Assembly (NCBI GenBank): GCA_014843695.1
Contig: CM026390.1
Coordinates: 3,307,213-3,371,212, forward strand
DNA length: 64,000 nucleotides
Origin: Archivesica marissinica
Taxonomy: Eukaryota; Mollusca; Bivalvia; Venerida; Vesicomyidae
Reading direction: 5' to 3'
Below the pieces are notes generated by a model, which saw only the letters and a program-made list of their open reading frames with translations, searched no databases and was not told the DNA's origin. Positions 42,228 to 55,172 of the stretch are shown here, in pieces. Each line of letters opens with the position of its first letter. Position 1 is the first letter of the stretch. Position numbers and translations under genes: made by a program.

Positions 42228-42786
42228 CAGCAGATATAGGTAGGTATATACTATGTTATACTAGCAGTTATTGATAGGTATAGACTATGTTATACTAGCA
42301 GTTATAGGTAGGTATTGACTATGTTATACTAGCGGTTGTAGGTAGGTACAGAGTCTGTTATACTAGCAGTAATAGTTAGGTATAGATTATGTAATACTAG
42401 CAGTTATAGGTAGGTATAGACTATGTTATACTAGCAGTTATAGGTAGGTATAGACTATGTATAATAGCGGTAAGTAGGTATAATCTATGTTATACTAGCA
42501 GTTATAGGTAGATATATACTCTGTTATACTAGCAGTTATATGTAGGTACAGATTATGTTATACTAGCAGTTGTAGCTAGGTATATACTATGTTATACTAG
42601 AAGTTATAGGTAGTTATAGATTATGTTATACTAGCAGTTATAGGTAGGTATATACTCTGTTACAGTAACAGTAATAGGTAGGTATATACTATGTTATACT
42701 ATGAGTTATAGGTAGGTATATACTCTGTTGTACTAGCAGTTATAGGTAGGTACATACTCTGTTGTACTAGCAGTTATAGGTAGGTA
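42228..42786 (+). repeat. Satellite B 1.94-kb duplication, copy 2
   Basis: Second copy of the stretch at 40283-40845, with the same order of unit variants. A related block repeats gccgtaatag at 41441 and 43042 (offset 1,601), so overlapping duplications of different length coexist here. Confidence 0.75.
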
Positions 42787-45700
42787 TATATTCTGTTATA
42801 CTACCAGATATAGGTAGGTATAGATTATGTTATACTGGCAGTTATAATTAGGTATATACGCTGTCATACTAGCAGTTATAGGTAGGTATAGAATATGTTA
42901 TACTAGCAGTTATAGGTAGTTATAGACTTTGTTATACCAGCAGATATAGGTAGGTATAGACTATGTTATACTAGCAGTTATAGGTAAGTATAGACTATGT
43001 TATACTAGCGGTTGTAGGTTGGTACAGAGTCTGTTATACTAGCCGTAATAGTTAGGTATAGATTATGTTATACTAGCAGTTATAGGTAGGTATAGACTAT
43101 GTTATACTAGTAGTCAGTAGTTATAGGTAGATATAGACTATGTTATACTAGCAGTAATAGGTATGTATATACTAGGTTATACTAGCAGTTATAGGTAGGT
43201 ATATACTCTGCTATACTAGTAGTTATAGGTAGGTATATATTACGTTATACTAGCAGTTATAAGTATGGATATACTCTGTTATACTAGCAGCTATAGGTAG
43301 GTGTATAATATGTTATCCTAACAGTAATAGGTTAGTATAGATCATGTCATACTAACAGTTATAGGTAGGTATATAATCTGTTATACTAACAGTTATAGGT
43401 AGGTATATGCTATGTTATACTAGCAGTTATAGGTAGGTATAGAATATGTTATACTAGCAGTTATAAGTAGGTATATACGCTGTCATACTAGCAGTTATAG
43501 GTAGGTATATACTCTGTTATATTAGCAGTAATAGGTAGGTATAGAGTATGTTATACTAGCAGTTATAAGTAGGTATATACGCTGTTATACTAGCAGATAT
43601 AGGTAGCTATATACTCTGTTACACTAGCAGTTATAGGTATGTATAGACTATGTTATACTAGCGGTTAGATGTATGTATATACTCTATTGTACTAGCAGTT
43701 ATAGGTAGGTATATACTCTGTTATACTAGCAGTTATATGTAGGTATAGATTATGTTATACTAGCAGTTATATGTAGGTATATACTATGTTATACTAGCAG
43801 TTATAGGAAGGTATAGACTATGTTATAATAGCGGCTATAGGTAGGTATAATCTATATTATACTAGCAGTTATAGGTAGATATAGACTATATTATACTAGC
43901 AGTTATAGGTAGGTATATACTCTGTTATACTAGCAGTTATAGGTAGGTATAGATTATGTTATACTAGCAGTCATAGCTAGGTATATACTATGTTATACTA
44001 GAAGTTATAGGTAGGTATAGATTATGTTATACTAGCAGTTATAGGTAGGTATATACTCAGCTATACTAGCAGTTATATAGCAGTTATAGGTAGGCATATA
44101 GTCAATAGTACTAGCAGTTATAGGTAGGTATTGACTATGTTATACTAGCAGATATATGTAGGTATAGACTCTGTTATACTAGCAGTTATAGGTAGGTATA
44201 TACTCTGTCAGAATAGATGTTATAGGTATGTATATACTATGTTATACTAGCGGTTATAGGTAAGTATAGAGTCTGTTATACTAGCGGTTGTATGTAGGTA
44301 AAGAATCTAACTATGTTATACTAGCAGTTATAGGTAGGTATAGACTATGTTATAATAGCGGCTATAGGTAGGTATAATCTATATTATACTAGCAGTTATA
44401 GGTAGATATAGACTATGTTATACTAGCAGTTGTAGGTAGGTATATACTCTGTTATACTAACAGTTATAGGTAGGTATAGACTATGTTATACTAGCAGTTA
44501 TATCTATGTACAGATTATGTTATACTAGCAGTCATAGCTAGGTATATACTATATTATACTAGCAGTGATAGATAGGTTTAGACATATGTTATACTAGCAG
44601 TTATAGGTAGATATATACTATGTTATACTAGCGGTTGTAGGTAGGTAGGTACAGAGTCTGTTATACTAGCAGTAATAGGTAGGTATAGATTATGTTATAC
44701 TAGCAGTTATAGGTAGGTATAGACTCTGTTTTACTAGCAGTTATAGGTAGCTATATACTCTGTTATACTAGCAGTTATATGTAGGTATAGACTATGTTAT
44801 ACTAGCTGTTATAGGTAGCTCTATACTATGTTATACTAGCAGTTATAGATATTTATAGAATATGTCATACTAGCAGTTATAGGTAGGTATATACTATGTT
44901 ATACTAGCTTTTATAGGTAGGTATAGTCTATGCTATACTAGCGGTTAGAAGTAGGTATAGACTATGTTATACCAGCAGTTATAGGTAGGTATATACTCAG
45001 CTATACTAGCAGTAATATAGCAGTTATAGGTAGGCATATAGTCATTTATACTAGCAGATATATGTAGGTCTAGACTCTGTTATACTAGCAGTTATAGGTA
45101 GGTATATACTCTGATAGAATAGAGGTTATAGGTAGGTATATACTATGTTATACTAGCGGTTATAGGTAGGAATAGATTCTGTTGTACTAGCAGTAATAGG
45201 TAGGTATATATTATGTTATATTAGCAGTTATAGGTTGGTATAGACTATGTTATACTAGTAGTTATAGGTAGATATAGACTCTGCTATCCTAGTAGTTATA
45301 GGTAGGTATATATTATGTTATACTAGCAGTTATATGTAGGTATAGACTATATTATACTAGCAGTTATAGGTAAGTATATAATTTGTTATACTATCAGTTA
45401 TAGGTAGTTATATACTCTGCTATATTAGCAGTTATAGTTAGGTATATACTCTGTTATACTAGCAGTTATTGGTAGGTATAGAGTATGTTATACTAGAAGT
45501 TATAGGTAGGTATATAATATGTTATAATAGCAGTTATAGATAAGTATAGACTATGTTATACTAGCAGTTATAGGTAGGTATAGACTATGTTATACTAGCG
45601 GTTGCAGGTAGGTACAGAATATGTTATACTAGCAGTAATAGGTAGGTATAGATTATGTTATACCAACGGTTAGATGTATGTATATACTCTGTTGTACTAG

Positions 45701-45884
45701 CAGTTATAGGTAGGTATATACTCTGTTATACTAGCAGTTATATGTAGGTATAGAGTATGTTATACTAGCAGTTATAGGTAGGTATATACTCTTTCATACT
45801 AGCAAATATAGGTAGGAATATAATGTTATACTAGCAGTTATAGGTAGGTATAGACTATGTTATACTAGCAGTTATAGGTAGGTA

Positions 45885-47346
45885 TATACTCTGTTACACT
45901 AACAGTAATATGTAGGTATATACTATGTTATACTAGCAGTTAAAGCTAGGTATATTCTCTGTTATACTAGCAGTTTTAGGTAGGTATAGAGTATGTTATA
46001 CTAGCAGTTATAAGTAATTATATGCTCTGTCATGCTAGCAGTTATAGGTAGGTATATACTCTGTTATACAAGCTGTTATAGGTAGGTATAGAAGATGTTA
46101 TACTAGAAGTTATAGGTAGGTATAAACTCTGTTACACTAGCAGTTATAGGTAGGTATATACTATGTTATACCAGCGGTTAGATGTACGTATATACTATGT
46201 TGTACTAGCAGTTATAGGTAGGTATATACTCTGTTATAATAGCAGTTATATGTAGGTATAGACTATGTTATACTAGCTGTTATAGGTAGGTATAGACTCT
46301 GTTATACTAGCAGATATTGGTAGCTATTTACTCTGTTACACTAGCAGTTATAGGTAGGTATAGACTATGTTATACCAGCGGTTAGATGTATGTATATACT
46401 CTGTTGTACTAGCAGTTATAGGTAGGTATATACTCTGTTATAATAGCAGTTATAGGTTGGTATAGAGTATGTTATGCTAGCAGTTATAAGTAGGTATATA
46501 CTCTGTCATACTAGCAGTTATATGTAGGTATATACTCTGTTATACTAGCAGTTATGGTTAGGTATAGACTCTGTTGTACTAGCAGTAAAAGGAAGTTATA
46601 GACTCTGTTATACTAGCAGTTATAGGTAGGTATTGACTCCGTTATACTAGCAGATATAGGTAGCTATATACTCTGGTAAACTAGCAGTTATAGATATGTT
46701 TAGACTATGTCATACTAGTAGTTATAGGTAGGTATAGACTATGTTATACTAGCAATTATAGGTAGGTATAATCTATGTTATACTAACGGTTAGAGGTAAT
46801 TATATACTATGTTATACTAGCAGATATATGTAGGTATAGACTCTGTTATACTAGCAGTTATATGTAGGTTTATACTCTGTTATACCAGCAGATATAGGTA
46901 GGTATATACTATGTCATACTAGCAGTGATAGATAGGTATAGACTATGTTATACTAGCAGTTATAGGTAGGTATAGACTATGATATGCTAGCGGTTGTAGG
47001 TAGGTACAGAGTCTGTTATACTAGCAGAAATAGGTAGGTATAAATTATGTTATACTAGCAGTTATAGGTAGGTATAGACTATGTTTTACTAGCAGTTATA
47101 GGTAGCTATATACTCTGTTATACTAGCAGTTATATGTAGGTATAGACTATGTTATACTAGCTGTTTTAGGTGGGTATATACTCTGTTAAACTAGATGTTA
47201 TTGGTAGGTATAGAGTCTGTTGTACTAGCAGTAATAGGAAGTTATAGACTCTGTTATACTAGCGGTTATAGGTAGGTATTGACTCCGTTATACTAGCAGA
47301 TATAGGTAGCTATATACTATGTCATACTAGCAGTTATAGGTAGGTA
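45885..47346 (+). repeat. Satellite B 1,462-bp tandem duplication, copy 1
   Basis: aacagtaatatg at 45901 and 47363 and gaagatg at 46091 and 47553 both give an offset of 1,462 bp, exactly 43 units of 34 bp. Later in the block ctgttttagg at 47161 and 48587 is 1,426 bp apart, so copy 2 lost about one unit plus 2 bp. Borders are placed where the match begins and ends and are approximate. Confidence 0.85.
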
Positions 47347-48768
47347 TATACTCTGTTACACTAACAGTAATATGTAGGTATATACTATGCTATACTAGCA
47401 GTTAAAGGTAGGTATATTCTCTGTTATACTAGCAGTTATAGGTAAGTATAGAGTATGTTATACTAGCAGTTATAAGTAGTTATATGCTCTGTCATACTAG
47501 CAGTTATAGGTAGGTATATACTCTGTTATACAAGCTGTTATAGGTAGGTATAGAAGATGTTTACTAGAAGTTATAGGTAGGATAAACTCTGTTACACTAG
47601 CAGTTATAGGTAGTTATATACTATGTTATACTAGCGGTTAGATGTACGTATATACTATGTTGTACTAGCAGTTATAGGTAGGTATATACTCAGTTATAAT
47701 AGCAGTTATATGTAGGTATAGACTATGTTATACTAGCTGTTATAGGTAGGTATAGACTCTGTTATACTAGCAGATATTGGTAGCTATTTACTCTGTTACA
47801 CTAGCAGTTATAGGTAGGTATAGACTATGTTATACCAGCGGTTAGATGTATGTATATACTCTGTTGTACTAGCAGTTATAGGTAGGTATATACTCTGTTA
47901 TAATAGCAGTTATAGGTTGGTATAGAGTATGTTATGCTAGCAGTTATAAGTAGGTATATACTCTGTCATACTAGCAGTTATTGTTAGGTATAGACTCTGT
48001 TGTACTAGCAGTAACAGGAAGTTATAGACTCTGTTATACTAGCAGTAATAGGTAGGTATTGACTCCGTTATACTAGCAGATATAGGTAGCTATATACTCT
48101 GGTAAACTAGCAGTTATAGATATGTTTAGACTATGTCATACTAGTAGTTATACGTAGGTATAGACTATGTTATACTAGCAATTATAGGTAGGTATAATCT
48201 ATGTTATACTAGCGGTTAGAGGTAATTATATACTATGTTATACTAGCAGATATATGTAGGTATAGACTCTGTTATACTAGCAGTTATATGTAGGTTTATA
48301 CTCTGTTATACCAGCAGATATAGGTAGGTATATACTATGTTATACTAGCAGTGATAGATAGGTATAGACCATGTTATACTAGCAGTTATAGGAAGGTATA
48401 GACTATGATATACTAGCGGTTGTAGGTAGGTACAGAGTCTGTTATACTAGCAGAAATAGGTAGGTATAAATTATGTTATACTAGCAGTTATAGGTAGGTA
48501 TAGACTATGTTTTACTAGCAGTTATAGGTAGCTATATACTCTGTTATACTAGCAGTTATATGTAGGTATAGACTATGTTATATTAGCTGTTTTAGGTGGG
48601 TATATACTCTGTTAAACTAGATGTTATTGGTAGGTATAGAGTCTGTTGTACTAGCAGTAATAGGAAGTTATAGACTCTGTTATACTAGCGGTAATAGGTA
48701 GGTATTGACTCCGTTATACTAGCAGATATAGGTAGCTATATACTATGTTATACTAGCAGTTATAGATA
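47347..48768 (+). repeat. Satellite B 1,462-bp tandem duplication, copy 2
   Basis: Directly follows copy 1 with the same order of rare units. It differs from copy 1 by scattered substitutions, a one-base loss at about 47562 and about one missing unit. Confidence 0.85.
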
Positions 48769-51700
48769 TTTATAGACTATGTCATACTAGCAGTTATAGG
48801 TAGGTATAGACTATGTTATACTAGCAGTTATAGGTAGGTATAGTCTATGTTATACTATCGGTTAGAGGTAAATATATACTATGTTATACTAGCAGTTATA
48901 GGTAGGTATAGACTATGTTTTACCAGCAGTTATAGGTTGTTATATACTCAGCTATACTAGCAGTTATATAGCAGTTATAAGTAGGCATATAGTCAATTAT
49001 ACTAGCAGTTATAGGTAGGTATTGACTATGTTATACTAGCAGATATATGTAGGTATAGACTCTGTTATACTAGCAGTTATAGGTAGGTATATACTCTGTT
49101 AGAATAGAGGTTATAGGTAGGTATATACTATGTTATACTAGCGGTAATAGGTAGGTATAGAGTCTGTTATACTAGCAGTAATAGGTAGGTATATATTATG
49201 TTATACTAGCAGTTATAGGTTGGCATAGACTATGTTATACTAGTAGTTATTGGTAGATATAGACTATGTTATAGTAGCAGTAATAGGTAGGTATTGACTA
49301 TGTTAAGCTAGCAGTTATAGGTATGTATATACTCTGCTATCCTAGTAGTTATAGGTAGGTATATATTATGTTATACTAGCAGTTATATGTAGATATAGAC
49401 TACATTATACTTTCAGTTATTGGTAGTTATATACTCTGCTATACTACTAGTTATAGGTAGTTATATATTATGTTGAACTAGCAGTTATAGGTAGGTATAG
49501 ACTATGTTATACTAGTAGTTATATGTAGATATAGACTACATTATACTAGCAGTTATTGATAGGTATAGACTCTGTTATACTAGCTGTTATAGGTAGTTAT
49601 ATACTCTGCTATACTGGCAGTTATAGGTAGGTATATACTCTGTTATACTAGCAAATATAGGTAGGTATATATTATGTTAGAATAGAGGTTATAGGTAGGT
49701 ATAGACTATGTCATACTAGCGGTTATAGGTAGGCATAGACTATGTTATACTAGTAGTTATAGGTATATATAGACTATGTTATACTAGCAATAATAGGTAG
49801 GTATATATTATGTTATACTAGCAGTTATAGGTAGGCATAGACTATGTTATACTAGTAGTTATAGGTAGATATAGACTATGTTATACTAGCAGTAATAGAT
49901 AGGTATTGACTATGTTAAGCTAGAGTTATAGGTAGGTATAGAGTATGTTATACTAGCAGTTATAGGTAGGTATAGACTTTGTTATACCAGCAGATATAGG
50001 TAGGTATATACTATGTTATACTAGCAGTTATAGATAGGTATAGACTATTTTATACTAGCAGTTATAGGTAGGTATATACTCTGCTATACTAGCAGTTATA
50101 GGTAGGTATATACTCTGTTATACTAGCAGTTATAGGTAGGTATAGAGTATGCTATACTAGCAGTTATAGGTAGATATAGACCATGTTATACTAGCAAATA
50201 TAGGTAGTGTATATACTGTGTTAGAATAGAGGTTATAGATAGGTAGAGACTATGTCATACTAGCGGTTATATGTAGGTATATAGTCTGTGATACTAGCAA
50301 TAATAGGTAGGTATATATTATGTTATACTAGCAGTTATAGGTAGGCATATACTATGTTATTCTAGTAGTTATAGGTAGATATAGATTATGTTATACTATC
50401 AGTATTCGGTAGGTATTGACTATGTTAAACTAGCAGTTATAGGTAGGTATATACTATGTTATACTAGCAGTTATAGGTAGGTATAGAGTATGTTATACTA
50501 GCAGTTATAGGTAGGTATAGACTTTGTTATACCAGCAGATATAGGTAAGTATATACTATGTTATACTAGCAGTTATAGATAGGTATATACTATGTTTTAC
50601 TAGCAGTTATATGTAGGTATAGATAATGTTATACTTGCAGTTATAGGTAGGTATAGACTATGTTATACTAGTAGTTATTGGTAGATATAGACTCTGCTAT
50701 ACTAGTAGTTATAGGTAGGTATATATTATGTTATACTAGCAGTAATAGGTATGTATATACTCTGTTATACTAGCAGCTATAGGTATGTATAGAATATGTT
50801 ATACTAGCAGTAATAGGTAGGTATAGACTTTGTTATACCAGTAGATATAGGTAGGTATATACTATGATATACCAGCAGTTAGAGATAGGTATAGACTATG
50901 TTATACTAGCAGTTATAGGTAGGTATATACTCTGCTATACTAGCAGTTATAGGTAGGTATAGAGTATGTTATACTAGCAGTTATAGGTAGGTATAGACTT
51001 TGTTCTACAAGCAGATATAGGTAAGTATATACTATGTTATACTAGCAGTTATAGATAGGTATAGACTATTTTATACTAGCAGTTATACGTAGGTATAGAC
51101 TATGTTATACTAGCTGTTGTAGGTAGGTACAGAGTCTGTTATACTAGCAGTAATAGGTACGTATAGATTATGTTATACTAGCAGTTATAGGTAGGTATAG
51201 ATTATGTTATACTAGTAGATATAGGTATATATAGACTCTGCTATACTAGTAGTTATAGGTAGGTATATATTATGTTATACTAGCAGTTATAGGTAGGTAT
51301 ATACTCTGTTATACTAGCAGCTATAGGTAGGTATAGAATATGTTATACTAGCAGTAATAGGTAGGTATAGACTTTGTAATACCAGCAGATATAGGTAGGT
51401 AAATACTATGTTATACTAGCAGTTATAGGTAGGTATATACTCTGCTATACTAGCAGTTATAGGTAGGTATATACTCTGTTATACTAGCAGTTACAGGTAG
51501 GTATAGAGTATGCTATACTAGCAGTTATAGGTAGATGTAGACTATGTTATACTAGCAAATATATGTAGGTATATACTATGTTAGAATAGAGGTTATAGGT
51601 AGGTATAGACTATGTCATACTAGCAGTAATAGGATCGTATAGATTCTGTCATACTAACAGTTATAGCTAGGTATATACTCTGTTATACTAGCAGTCATAG

Positions 51701-54700
51701 GTAGGTATAGACTTTGTTATACTAGCAGTTATATGTAGGTACAGATTATGTTATACTAGCAGTTATAACTAGGTATATACTATGTTATACTAGAAGTTAT
51801 AGGTAGGTATAGATTATTTTATACTATCAGTTATAGGTAGCTCTATACTCTGTTACACTAACAGTAATAGGTAGGTATATATTATGTTATACTAGGAGTT
51901 ATCGGTAGGTATATACTATGTTGTACTAGCAGTAATAGGTAGGTATATACTCTGTTATACTAGCAGTTATAGGTAGGTATATACTCTGTTATACTAACAG
52001 TTATAGGTAGGTATAGAGTATGTTATACTTGCAGTTATATGTAGGTATATACGCCGTCATACTAGCAGTTATAGGTAGGTATATACTCTGTTATACTAGC
52101 AGTTATAGGTAGGTATATACTCTGTTATACTACCAGTTATAGGTAGGTATAGAATTTGTTATACTAGCAGATATAAGTAGGTATATACGCTGTCATATTA
52201 GCAGTTATTCGTAGGTATATACTCTGTTACACTAGCTGTTTTTGGGAGATATAGACTCTGTTATACTAGCAGATAAATGTAGCTATATACTCTGTTACAC
52301 TAGCATTTATAGGTATGTATAGACTATGTTATACCAGCGGTTAGATGTATGTATATACTCTGTTGTACTAGCAGTTATAGGTAGGTATATACTCTGTTAT
52401 ACTATCAGTTATAGGTAGGTATAGAGTATGTTATGCTAGCAGTTATAAGTAGGTATATACTCTGTCATACTAGCAGTTATAGGTAGGTATATACTCTGTT
52501 ATACTAGCTGTTATTGGTAGGTATAGAGTATGTTGTACTAGCAGTAATAGGAAGTTATAGACTCTGTTATACTAGCGGTTATAGGTAGGTATTGACTCCA
52601 TTATACTAGCAGATAATGGTAGCTATATACTCTGTTATACTAGCAGTTATAGATATGTATAGACTATGTCATACTAGCAGTTATAGGTAGGTATAGACTA
52701 TGTTATACTAGCAGTTATAGGTAGGTATAATATATGTGATACTAGCGGTTAGAGTTAAGTATATACTATGTTATACTAGCAGTTATAGGTAGGTATAGAC
52801 TATGTTATACCAGCAGTTATAGGTAGGTATATACTCAGCTATACTAGCAGTTATATAGCAGTATTAGGTAGGCATATAGTCTTTTATACTAGCAGTTATA
52901 GGTAGGTATTGACTATGTTATACTAGCAGATATATGTAGGTATATACTCTGTCATACTAGCAGTTATAGGTAGGTATATACTCTGTTATACTAGCAGTTA
53001 TAGGTAGGTATAGACTATGTTATACCAGCGGTTAGATGTATGTATATACTCTGTTGATCTATCAGTTATAGGTAGGTATAGAGTATGTTATACTAGCAGT
53101 TATAGGGAGGTATAAAATTGGTTATGCTAGCAGTTATAGGTAGTTATATACTCTGCTATACTAGCAGTTATAGGTAGGTATATACTCTGTTATATTAGCA
53201 GTTATAGGTAGGTATAGAGTATGTTATGCTAGCAGTTATAGGTAGGTATATACCTTGTTATACCAGCAGATATAGGTAGGTATATACTATTCTATACTAG
53301 CAGTTATAGATAGGTATAGACTATGTTATACTAGCAGTTATAGGTAGGTATAGACTATGTTATACTAGTAGTTATAGGTAGATATAGACTATGTTATTCT
53401 AGCAGTAATAGGTAGGTATAGACTATGTTATACTAGCAGTTATAGGTAGGTATGTAATATGCTATACTAGTAGTTATAGATAGGTATATATTATGTTATA
53501 CTAGCAGTCATAGGTAGGTATATACTCTATTATACTAGCAGCTATAGGTATGTATAGAATATGTTATACTAGCAGTAATAGGTTGGTATAGATTCTGTCA
53601 TACTAACAGTTATAGGTAGGTATATACTCTGTTATACTAGCAGTTATAGGTAGGTATAGAGTATGATATAATAGCAGTTATAAGGTGTTATATACTCAGT
53701 CATATTAGCAGTTATAGGTAGGTATATACTCTGTTATACAAGCTGTTATAGGTAGGTATAGACTATGTTATACTAGCAGATATAGGTAGCTATATACTCT
53801 GTTATACTAGCGGCAATAGGTAGGTATTGACTCTGTTATACTAGCATATATAGGTAGCTATATACTCTGTTACACTAGCAGTTGTAGGTATGTATACACT
53901 ATGTAATACCAGCCATTAGATGTATGTATATACTCTGTTGTACTAGCAGTTATAGGTAGGTATATACTCTGTTATATTGGCAGTTATATGTAGGTATAGA
54001 GTATGTTATATACTAGCAGTTATAAGTAGGTATATAATCTGTCATACTAGCAGATATAGGTAGGAATATAATGTTATACTAGCAGTTATAGTTAGGTATA
54101 GACTAAGTTATAATAGCGGTTATAGGTAGGTATATTCTATGTTATACTAGCAGTGATAGGTAGCTATATACTCTGTTACACTAGCAGTTATAGGTAGGTA
54201 TAGACTATGTTATACCAGCGGTTAGATGTATGCATATACTCTGTTGTACTAGCAGTTATAGGTAGGTATATACTTTTTTATACTAGCAGTTATAGGTAGG
54301 TATAGAGTATGTTATACTAGCAGTTATATATAGGTATATACTATGTTATACTAGTAGTTATATGTAGATATAGACTATATTATACTAACAGTTATAGGTA
54401 GGTATAGACTATGTTATACTAGCAGCTATAGATAGTTATATACTCTGCTATACTAGCAGTTATAGGTAGGTATATACTTTGTAATATTATCAGTTATTGA
54501 TAGGTATATACTCTGCTATACTACTAGTTATAGGTAGATATAGACACTGTTATACTAGCAAATATAGGTAGCTATATACTCTGTTACACTAGCAGTTATA
54601 TGTAGGTATAGACTATGTTATACTAGCTGTTATAGGTAGGTATAGACTCTGTTATAATAGCGGTTATAGGTAGGTATTGAGTCTGTTATACAAGCAGATA

Positions 54701-55160
54701 TAGGTAGCTATATACTCTGTTACACTAGCAGTTATAGGTATGTATAGACTATGTTATACCAGCGGTTAGATGTATGTATATACTATGTTGTACTAGCAGT
54801 CATAGGTAGGTATATACTCTGTTATACTAGCAGTTATATGTAGGTATAGAGTATGTTATACTAGCAGTTATAAGTAGGTATATACTCTGTCATACTAGCA
54901 GATATAGGTAGGAATATAACGTTATAATAGCAGTTATAGGTAGGTATATTCTATGTTATACTACCAGTTATGGGTAGGTATAGAGTATGTTATACTAGCA
55001 GTTATAAGTAGGTATATACGCTGTCATACTAGCAGTTATAGCTAGGTATATACTCTGTTATACAAGCTGTATTAGGTACGTATAGACTATGTTATACTAG
55101 CAGTTATAGGTAGGTTTAGACTATGTTACACTAGCAGTTATAGGAAGCTATATACTATGT

Positions 55161-55172
55161 TATACTAGTATA
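55161..55172. repeat. Palindromic inversion junction in satellite B
   Basis: The orientation of satellite B flips here without a gap. The 12 bases tatactagtata are a perfect palindrome centred between 55166 and 55167. The forward array ends in ...tatactag and the inverted array begins ctagtata..., so the two share CTAG (55165-55168). Beyond the 12 bp the arms pair with one mismatch over the next 6 bases and then diverge. For example, the last left unit has gaagctatatac where the first right unit, reverse-complemented, has gtaggtattgac. Confidence 0.9.

Larger units (their letters stand above)
40283..55166 (+). repeat. Satellite B array, 34-bp unit, forward orientation
   Basis: Tandem array of a 34-bp unit reading tatactagcagttataggt and then aggtatagactatgt, about 437 copies. 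It is much more diverged than satellite A, with few identical neighbouring units. Recurrent variants include agcggttgtagg followed by ggtacagagtctg, agcagatatagg, actctgtt versus actatgtt, and agcggttagatgtatg. Some units carry a partial duplication (ttatatagcagttatagg, near 44074, 45014, 48965 and 52852) or an extra tagtagttag (near 41505 and 43105). The unit holds an imperfect palindrome, tatactagcagttata. I find no open frame of note and no interspersed element. Confidence 0.97.

Noticed and set aside
22365..55166. Common origin of satellites A and B
   Set aside because: Short look-alikes (tagtagttat and tagcagttat) exist, but unit lengths differ and I cannot align the full units convincingly.
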